A stretch of 64,000 bases of DNA from JAOUGY01 sp963785075. Its GTDB lineage: Bacteria > Actinomycetota > Acidimicrobiia > Spongiisociales > ZC4RG35. Under the pieces are notes generated by a model. That model was given only the letters and a program-made list of their open reading frames with translations, was not told where the DNA came from and searched no databases. Below are positions 58,625 to 64,000 of this stretch, one piece after another; position 1 is the first letter of the stretch, and every line of letters begins with the position of its first letter. The stretch lies in NCBI GenBank assembly GCA_963785075.1, contig CAWATW010000006.1, forward strand, positions 62,001 to 126,000, in the 5' to 3' direction. The position numbers were made by a program, and so were the translations under genes.

Positions 58625-59313
58625 GGATCGTCGTGATGGGAGGCGGGAAGGTGGGTGGGTTTCTCGCCAGAGAACTCCGATCGACCGGTCATGCGGTCAT
58701 CGTCATCGAGCGCGATCGACGACATGCAGAGCGAGTTGCCGAGGAGACGGGCGCCCTGGCGATCGAGGGCGACGGCACCGACCTCGGGCTGCTCAACCAA
58801 CTCGAACTGCGCCGGACCGATCTGTTCGTGGCGGTCACGGGAGTGGATGAAGACAACCTGGTCGCCTGTCAGCTCGTGCGAACGTCGTATTCCGTCGAGA
58901 AGGTGCTGGCCCGACTCAACGATCCGAGGAACCATGCAACGTTCGATGCACTGGGCATCCCGGTGGTGTCCGTGACCGATCTCCTTGCGCAGGTGATCAG
59001 CCAGGAGCTCGAGTTCTCAGAGCTCGTGCGGGTCGCCCTGTTGGCTCGTGGAGAGCTCAGCGTGTTTCAGTTCGACCTTCCCTCCGACGCGGCGGACCGG
59101 GACGTCGGTGAGGTCGAACTGCCCGAAGAGACCGTTCTCGTCGCTGTCGAGCGGGGAGACGAGACCTATGTACCCGCCGGAGGTTTCGTATTGCGTGCGG
59201 GCGATCGGGTCACTTCGGTCAGCAAACTGCGATTCGAAGACGAAGTCGTCGCAGCGATCTACACACCGCGTTCGCGACACGACAGCGGTCCCGATATCGA
59301 GCTGGAGCGCTGA
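58621..59313 (+). CDS. TrkA/KtrA-like single-RCK potassium channel regulator, second of pair
   Basis: 230 residues: RCK_N (MRIVVMGGGKVGGFLARELR, then VIVIERD) and RCK_C with VAVERGDETYVPAGGFVLRAGDRV. ATGA overlap with the preceding RCK gene suggests stoichiometric production and a heteromeric ring. Its own stop is two bases before the 43-residue membrane peptide gene. With the frameshifted TrkH-type gene downstream, the set forms a second K+ uptake locus. Confidence 0.92.
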   Translation: MRIVVMGGGKVGGFLARELRSTGHAVIVIERDRRHAERVAEETGALAIEGDGTDLGLLNQLELRRTDLFVAVTGVDEDNLVACQLVRTSYSVEKVLARLNDPRNHATFDALGIPVVSVTDLLAQVISQELEFSELVRVALLARGELSVFQFDLPSDAADRDVGEVELPEETVLVAVERGDETYVPAGGFVLRAGDRVTSVSKLRFEDEVVAAIYTPRSRHDSGPDIELER

Positions 59314-59315
59314 CG

Positions 59316-59447
59316 GTGGCCCGGCGTCGACGATCACCCAACCTGTTGGCCGGAGGTGTTCGGGGTCTCGTGGTGGAAGCGCTCGTTGTCATCGGTCTTG
59401 CGGTCTTTGCCCTGGGAGTTGCCCTGGTCGTCGGCTGGGCAGGCTGA
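59316..59447 (+). CDS. 43-residue single-pass membrane peptide in the K+ uptake operon
   Basis: 43 codons from GTG 59316 to TGA 59445-59447. The N-terminus is strongly basic (VARRRRSPN), followed by one hydrophobic helix (about residues 18-41, including VVIGLAVFALGVALVV). The preceding gene ends 2 bases before it, and its stop shares a base with the TrkH-type ATG (TGATG), so it is tightly embedded in the operon. I do not recognise a family. A small accessory subunit of the transporter, comparable in idea to KdpF, is a reasonable guess. Confidence 0.6.
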   Translation: MARRRRSPNLLAGGVRGLVVEALVVIGLAVFALGVALVVGWAG

Positions 59448-60938
59448 TGCTTCTCCGCCCTTCGGTCCACGATCTCAAGCTGATTGCGCACGACCTGGGG
59501 CGAATCCTCGCCGTTGTCGCAGTCGCCGGACTGCTCCCGCTCGCCTGGGCGACAGCCCGCCAGGAGTGGCGACCCGCTTCGCACCTCCTCGTGATGATCG
59601 GCCTGTGCGTGCTTGCGGCCGGCGGCGCCGAACTCCTCACGCCTGCGCGTCGCAAACGGGTGGACTGGAGTCATGGACTCGTCGTCGTCGCCCTCACCTG
59701 GTTGACCGTTCCGGCCGTGGCAACCATCCCGCTGTATCTGTCGGGTCACTATGGCGGTTGGATCGACTCGTATTTCGACGCCATGTCGGGCGTGACGACC
59801 ACCGGACTGTCGGTCATTCAAGACCTAGACCATCTGAGCGATTCGGTGAACGTGTGGCGACACACGATTCAGTTCCTCGGCGGCCAGGGAATCGTGCTCG
59901 CGGCTCTCACCTTCTTCTCTGCGTCCGGCGCCCTCAGCCTGTATCAGGCTGAGGGACGGGACGAGCGGATCTTCCCGTCGGTTGGGTCGACGGCCCGTTT
60001 CATCTGGCTCGTCAGCCTCGTGCACCTCGGGTTCGGGGTCACGCTCCTCACGCTCGATGGTGTCTTCGGCCAGGGGTTCACCCTCGATCGCTCACTCTTC
60101 CATGCAATCACCATCTTCATGGCGGCCTTCGACACTGGTGGGTTCAGCCCCCAATCGTCGTCGATCACCTACTACCACTCGTCGATCTACGAGCTGACCA
60201 TTGCCGTCCTCATGGTTGCGGGCGCCATGAGCTTCGGGCTGCACCATGCGATATGGAATCGCCGCAAGGGACTCATCCGAAATCTCGAGGTGAGAACCAT
60301 CCTCATCACCCTCGGCGTGACGATGACCGTGACCCTCGTCGGCCTCGCGGACACCTATCTCGGAACCGGCGGCCTGGTGCGAAGAGGATTCTTTCATGTG
60401 CTGTCGGCGCACACGGGCACGGGGTTCGCAACCGTGTCGTCATCGGAATTGGGGCGGTGGTCGGGCCTCGCCTTCGCCGGAATGGCCACCGCGATGGCTC
60501 TGGGCGGGATGAGCTCGTCGACCGCAGGCGGCGTGAAGTCACTTCGGATCGGTCTCACGGTCCGGTCGCTCACCGACACGGTACGCGCCGCACTGTTACC
60601 AGAGCACACCGTGGTTCCGGCCCTGTACACCCAGTACGGACGGCAGCGGCTCGATACCAAACTCGCACAGTCGGTCATGGCCGTGTCGTTGCTGTATGTC
60701 GCGCTGTACCTGCTGGGGGCGGCGGTTGGCATCGCCCATGGCTTCGATCTCGAGGATGCCCTTTTCGAGTCTGTCGAGCGCGTCCGCTGCGGTGGGCTTG
60801 TCTGTGGGCGTCACATCGCCGGGAATGCCCCTCCTCATGAAGATCGTGATGATCTTCCAGATGTGGATCGGTCGGCTGGAGTTCGTCGCGGCGTTTGCGC
60901 TGGCGGGATTCTTCTGGTCGTCGGTGAGAGGGGAATGA
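59447..60938 (+). pseudogene. TrkH-type potassium transporter membrane subunit, +1 frameshift near the C-terminus
   Basis: ATG 59447 opens a TrkH-family protein with pore segments VTTTGLS, FDTGGFSP and HTGTGFATVS, and the STAGGVKSLRIG signature after the third pore. After DALFE (about residue 441, codon 60767-60769) this frame turns non-homologous. Skipping one base restores LSSASAAVGLSVGVTSPGM and IGRLEFVAAF up to TGA 60936-60938, giving the expected fourth pore loop and about 497 residues in total. This is a +1 frameshift near CTTTTCGAGT (60761-60770): a disabled gene, a sequencing error, or programmed slippage. Its stop in the restored frame overlaps the next gene as ATGA, which argues the frame is real. 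Confidence 0.85.
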
Positions 60939-61483
60939 GCATGCGCGCCTTCCTGCTCGCACTCATCGCCATGGTGTCGTCACTTCCTCTGCAGGCGGGC
61001 GCCTCTCCCGTTTCCGTCACCGACCTCGACGCCGACCCTGCGGCCTGGGACGACCAGACGGTCACGATCACAGGAGAGATCATCGGGGACTACGGACGAC
61101 GCCCCAATGTCGTGTGGGTACAAGTGAACGACGACGGGTACGTGGAAGCGCCTCTGGTCGAGACCGACCAACGAGCCGGAACCAACACGGGTCTCGGCGT
61201 GCGAATACCCGAGCCGCTGTTCGAAGACTCCTGGGGCAGCCCCGGCGGCTATCGGACCCGAGGGCCGATCGTTGCTGTCACGGGGTTGTTCCGCTACGCC
61301 GACGAAGAGACAGGTGGCGACACGTTCATCGACGCCACGTCCATCGAACTCATCTCCGCATCGCGGCCGCTCGAACTGAAACCCACGGATTCCCGCCTCG
61401 TGGCGATCTCCCTGATCGGCCTCGCCGGGGGTATCGCGCTCTGGATCCGAGCTCGATGGAAGCGACTCAATCCAGAGGCGTGA
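60935..61483 (+). CDS. Exported protein with OB-fold-like domain and C-terminal membrane anchor
   Basis: 182 residues. A signal peptide occupies about residues 1-22 (hydrophobic core AFLLALIAMVSSL, AGA before the mature start). Then comes a beta-rich domain with QTVTITGEIIGDYGRR and GPIVAVTGLFRY, the look of a small OB-fold. A C-terminal hydrophobic helix (VAISLIGLAGGIALWI) with basic RARWKR acts as membrane anchor. Function unknown. ATG 60935 overlaps the TrkH-type stop (ATGA). The last 17 bases overlap proB on the other strand. It could belong to the K+ uptake operon or only share its transcript. Confidence 0.82.
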   Translation: MSMRAFLLALIAMVSSLPLQAGASPVSVTDLDADPAAWDDQTVTITGEIIGDYGRRPNVVWVQVNDDGYVEAPLVETDQRAGTNTGLGVRIPEPLFEDSWGSPGGYRTRGPIVAVTGLFRYADEETGGDTFIDATSIELISASRPLELKPTDSRLVAISLIGLAGGIALWIRARWKRLNPEA

Positions 61484-62585
61484 GCCCGGGACCCACGAGG
61501 ACGACCAGGTCATCACGGTGAATCACCTCGCCACCCGCAGCGTCAGACCTGAGGCCCAGCACCCGCTCGAGATCTCCCGCCGACATTCGGACCACGCCTT
61601 TGGCGACGACTCGCCCGTTGGGAGCGGTCACCTCCACGGCCGACCCCGCTCCAAAAGCCCCCTCTGCGCCGGTCACACCGACCGCCAGCAGTGACTTGCC
61701 GCCGTCCACGATCGCCGACACCGCGCCCCCGTCGATCTGCACCGTCCCCTCCGCCGGCTGCCCGAACGCAATCCAGAGCTTGCGGGCCGGAAGGCGGGAG
61801 GGGTGAGGGCCGACCCAGGTACCGATCTCCTCGCCGGCGAGGGCCTTCTCGACCGCAGCCGGATCGGAGGCCGGCGCCACGACAGTAGGGATGCCGGACC
61901 ATGCGGCCATGCGTGCAGCCGCCACCTTCGTGGCCACGCCGCCGGACCCGAGCGGGCCTGAGCCGCCCGCCGCAAGATGGTCGAGGATTTCGTCCGTGTG
62001 GCGCACGGCCGAAACCAACTCTGCTGTGACGTCCTCACGGGGATCGGAGGTCAGGAAACCGGCGGTGTCCGTCAGCAGCACGAGCATCCCCGCTGCCACG
62101 AGGTGCGACACGATCGCGGCCAGCCGGTCGTTGTCCCCGAGACGGAGCTCTTCGACGGCGACGGTGTCGTTCTCGTTCACGATCGGGACGATGCGCTGGG
62201 CGAGCATCCGCCCGAGAGCAGCTCTCGCGTGGAGGTACTGCTCGCGGTCGGCGAGGATGCCCTTGGTCAGCAGCACCTGTCCCACGATGATGTCCCGGGC
62301 TGCAAACGCCTCGGTGTACCGGGCCATGAGCTTTCCCTGCCCCACTGCGGCGGCCACCTGGAGGTCGACGACCTCACGTGGTCGCGAGGTCAGTCCCATC
62401 GCCGGCAGACCGGCCGCCACGGCGCCGGAAGACACCAGCACGGTTGGTCGACCGGTCGACCAAGACCTCGCCACCTGGTGCACTGCCCGCTCCATGGCCC
62501 CAGGATCGATACCCGAGTTGCCGGTCAGGCTCGAAGAACCGACCTTCACCACCACGGGAGCGTCATGGGCGATGGGAAACCGCAT
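61467..62585 (-). CDS. proB: Glutamate 5-kinase
   Basis: 372 residues. The amino-acid kinase domain has VVKVGSSSLTG, VSSGAVAAG near residue 53, NENDTVAVEELRLGDNDRLAA near residue 136, and GGVATKVAAARMA. A C-terminal PUA domain starts near residue 275. It phosphorylates glutamate in the first step of proline synthesis. ATG 62583-62585 shares one base with the obg stop (TGATG). proA, which usually follows, is absent: the gene instead runs into the convergent exported-protein gene. Confidence 0.95.
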   Translation of the reverse strand: MRFPIAHDAPVVVKVGSSSLTGNSGIDPGAMERAVHQVARSWSTGRPTVLVSSGAVAAGLPAMGLTSRPREVVDLQVAAAVGQGKLMARYTEAFAARDIIVGQVLLTKGILADREQYLHARAALGRMLAQRIVPIVNENDTVAVEELRLGDNDRLAAIVSHLVAAGMLVLLTDTAGFLTSDPREDVTAELVSAVRHTDEILDHLAAGGSGPLGSGGVATKVAAARMAAWSGIPTVVAPASDPAAVEKALAGEEIGTWVGPHPSRLPARKLWIAFGQPAEGTVQIDGGAVSAIVDGGKSLLAVGVTGAEGAFGAGSAVEVTAPNGRVVAKGVVRMSAGDLERVLGLRSDAAGGEVIHRDDLVVLVGPGLTPLD

Positions 62586-63856
62586 CACTCCTCCTCGTAG
62601 TCGAAGTCGCCCTCATCGTGATGAGGCGGCACGAACTCGAACTCGAGCTCACCGATCCTCACAGTGTCGCCCGCCTCGGCGCCGGCATCGGCGAGCGCCC
62701 GGTCCACCCCAAGCCGCTGGAGTCTGCGAGCGGCGAGCTCGGCGGCCTGGGGATTCGTCAAGTCGGAGAACCGTACTGCTCGGACCGCTGCTGCTCCCTC
62801 GACGATCCAAGAGCCCGCCTCCTTGCGGAATGTGAAGCCCTCACCGGCCGGCCGATGCAGCACATAGCCCTCACGTTCGGGCGCCTCACGCTGCGCCACC
62901 CCCACGAGATCTGCAATACGATGCAGGACATCGGCCACCCCGTCACCGGTCACCGAGGACATCGACAGGGCACCGAGAGCGGCCGCAGTCTCCGCAGCCC
63001 CTTCGAGATCGACCTTGTTCACCACGATCAGCCGAGGCCGCGTCATGAGCTCCGGGGAGAACCCTTCGAGCTCCCCGAGCAGGACCTCCAGTTGGCGATC
63101 GGGTGGATCGAGCTGACCGTCCGAAGGATCGAGCAGGATGACGAGCACTCGTGCGCGTTCGACATGGCGCAGGAACTCGTGGCCCAGGCCCTTCCCCTCG
63201 GCAGCGCCTTCGATCAGACCCGGAATGTCGGCGAGAACGAACTGCCGGTCGCCGATCTCCACCACGCCGAGGTTGGGCTCGAGGGTCGTGAACGGATAGT
63301 CGGCGATCTTGGGCTTGGCGGCAGATGCACGGGAGATGAAGGTGCTCTTTCCTGCGTTTGGATACCCGACCAACGCGGCATCGGCGAGGAGTTTCATCTC
63401 CAGCGTGAACCAGGCTTCCGTGCCGTATTCCCCCTGCTCACAGATGGTCGGTGCCCGCATCCGTGGCGACAGGAAGGCGGCGTTCCCTCGTCCCCCGCGC
63501 CCGCCCTCGAGCACGGTCACGCGTTGACCATGTTGGACGAGGTCGGCGAGGATCAGGCCATGATCGTCGGACACGACCGTGCCGAGCGGAACCTTGAGCA
63601 GGAGGTCTTCGCCCGAACGCCCATGGCGGAGGTCACCTTGACCATGCAATCCATCGGAGGCGGCGTGATGCGGATTGCGCCGATAGGTGAGAAGCGTGGG
63701 CACGGCCGCGTCGGCTTCGACGATCACCGCACCCCCGTCCCCGCCAGATCCGCCCATCGGCTTTCCTCGGGGTTTGCCTTTGTGGCGGGCGAAGCTCACT
63801 ACGCCGGCGCCACCGCTTCCGGCGCGAAGTTGGACCCGAACCCGGTCGACGAACAC
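62585..63856 (-). CDS. obg: GTPase Obg/CgtA
   Basis: 423 residues. The glycine-rich Obg domain (residues 1-157, with GGSGGDGGAVIVEAD) precedes the GTPase domain with G1 GYPNAGKST, G3 ADIPGLIEGA and G4 NKVD, then a C-terminal OCT domain (about 335-400) and an acidic tail. It is an essential ribosome assembly and stress GTPase. The start is GTG 63854-63856. It lies 12 bases after rpmA, giving the conserved rpmA-obg-proB order. Confidence 0.96.
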   Translation of the reverse strand: MFVDRVRVQLRAGSGGAGVVSFARHKGKPRGKPMGGSGGDGGAVIVEADAAVPTLLTYRRNPHHAASDGLHGQGDLRHGRSGEDLLLKVPLGTVVSDDHGLILADLVQHGQRVTVLEGGRGGRGNAAFLSPRMRAPTICEQGEYGTEAWFTLEMKLLADAALVGYPNAGKSTFISRASAAKPKIADYPFTTLEPNLGVVEIGDRQFVLADIPGLIEGAAEGKGLGHEFLRHVERARVLVILLDPSDGQLDPPDRQLEVLLGELEGFSPELMTRPRLIVVNKVDLEGAAETAAALGALSMSSVTGDGVADVLHRIADLVGVAQREAPEREGYVLHRPAGEGFTFRKEAGSWIVEGAAAVRAVRFSDLTNPQAAELAARRLQRLGVDRALADAGAEAGDTVRIGELEFEFVPPHHDEGDFDYEEE

Positions 63857-63868
63857 GACCGGGACGAT

Positions 63869-64000
63869 CTATTCGGCGATGACGTCGACGAGACGACGGT
63901 TGTTGCGGTTCCCGTACTTCACACGGCCGGAAAGCAGAGCGAAGAGCGTGTCATCGCTCCCCCGACCCACATTGACACCGGGATGGATACGGGTTCCGCG
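63869..64000 (-). CDS. rpmA: 50S ribosomal protein L27, C-terminal fragment
   Basis: The last 43 residues of L27, reading RGTRIHPGVNVGRG then DDTLFALLSGRVKYG and ending in DVIAE with stop TAG 63869-63871. These are the standard L27 segments near the peptidyl-transferase entrance. The N-terminus lies beyond the window. It heads the rpmA-obg-proB group on the minus strand. Confidence 0.95.
   Translation of the reverse strand, partial: RGTRIHPGVNVGRGSDDTLFALLSGRVKYGNRNNRRLVDVIAE

Noticed and set aside
59048..61483. An 811-codon open frame joining the TrkH-type gene and the exported protein
   Set aside because: The join arises only because a +1 frameshift moves the TrkH frame into that of the next gene; homology and the ATGA overlap show two separate genes.

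Overview
The window is a GC-rich (visibly well over 60 % G+C) bacterial chromosome segment. It has many GTG and TTG starts, purine-rich Shine-Dalgarno sites, TGA-dominated stops and dozens of 1-4 base gene overlaps. The right end carries rpmA, obg, proB, nadD and rsfS, an association typical of Actinobacteria, and a paired set of TrkA proteins like the mycobacterial ceoB/ceoC pair. My best guess is an uncultured actinobacterium, possibly class Acidimicrobiia. The taxonomy is inference. I see no rRNA, tRNA, insertion sequence, integrase or CRISPR array.

Positions 1 to about 48 kb are almost entirely small-molecule catabolism in long, translationally coupled operons. (a) 1-8577, minus strand: a cyclase, a CitE-like lyase, a Gfo/Idh dehydrogenase, a family III CoA-transferase, an MFS transporter, a luciferase-like oxidoreductase, an ADP-forming acyl-CoA synthetase and an SDR. 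(b) 8875-13639, plus strand, divergent from (a): an acyl-CoA dehydrogenase, a split MaoC/HTD2 hydratase pair, an acetolactate-synthase-like ThDP enzyme and a formamidase-like amidase. Operons (a) and (b) share a bidirectional promoter with two identical palindromic operators. (c) 13.6-20.4 kb: two small membrane proteins, an SDR, a D-2-hydroxyacid dehydrogenase, a hydrolase-like/SRPBCC fusion, and a LigA/LigB extradiol dioxygenase pair with a signal-less Bug-type binding protein. (d) 21.1-23.5 kb: two enolase-superfamily enzymes. (e) 23.5-33.4 kb, minus strand: a ten-gene set with SDR, cupin, Ldh2 dehydrogenase, two unusual carbamoyltransferases, carbamate kinase, a three-subunit molybdenum hydroxylase and an N-carbamoyl-D-amino-acid hydrolase. 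(f) 33.5-40.2 kb, plus strand, divergent from (e): a DRE-TIM metallolyase, an M24-fold protein, a PEP-synthase-like phosphotransferase, a 3-hydroxyisobutyrate-dehydrogenase-type enzyme, an SDR and an alpha/beta hydrolase. (g) 40.2-48.0 kb, minus strand: a second molybdenum hydroxylase, a cyclase, an SDR, a HisD/HpsN-type dehydrogenase and a hydrolase. No classical DNA-binding transcription factor gene is visible in this stretch.

From 48 kb to the end the content is housekeeping. It holds rsfS and nadD, a degenerate LytM-type protein, and a tandem of two GAPDH genes of which the first has lost its catalytic cysteine. A CheY-like receiver and a MoxR ATPase/VWA pair of the CoxD/CoxE type follow; that pair could mature the two molybdenum hydroxylases. 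Next come two potassium-uptake loci (trkA-trkH, then two single-RCK proteins, a 43-residue membrane peptide and a frameshifted trkH), an exported OB-fold-like protein, proB, obg and the end of rpmA.

The candidates for something undescribed are: (1) the carbamoyl-phosphate module in (e), where two carbamoyltransferases that do not look like OTCase or ATCase at their substrate sites sit beside carbamate kinase; (2) intergenic repeats with a strict 7-bp period at many loci, whose unit sequences recur between distant loci; (3) the GAPDH pseudoenzyme fused by overlap to the true gap; (4) the mirror-symmetric divergent promoter at 8.68-8.84 kb.
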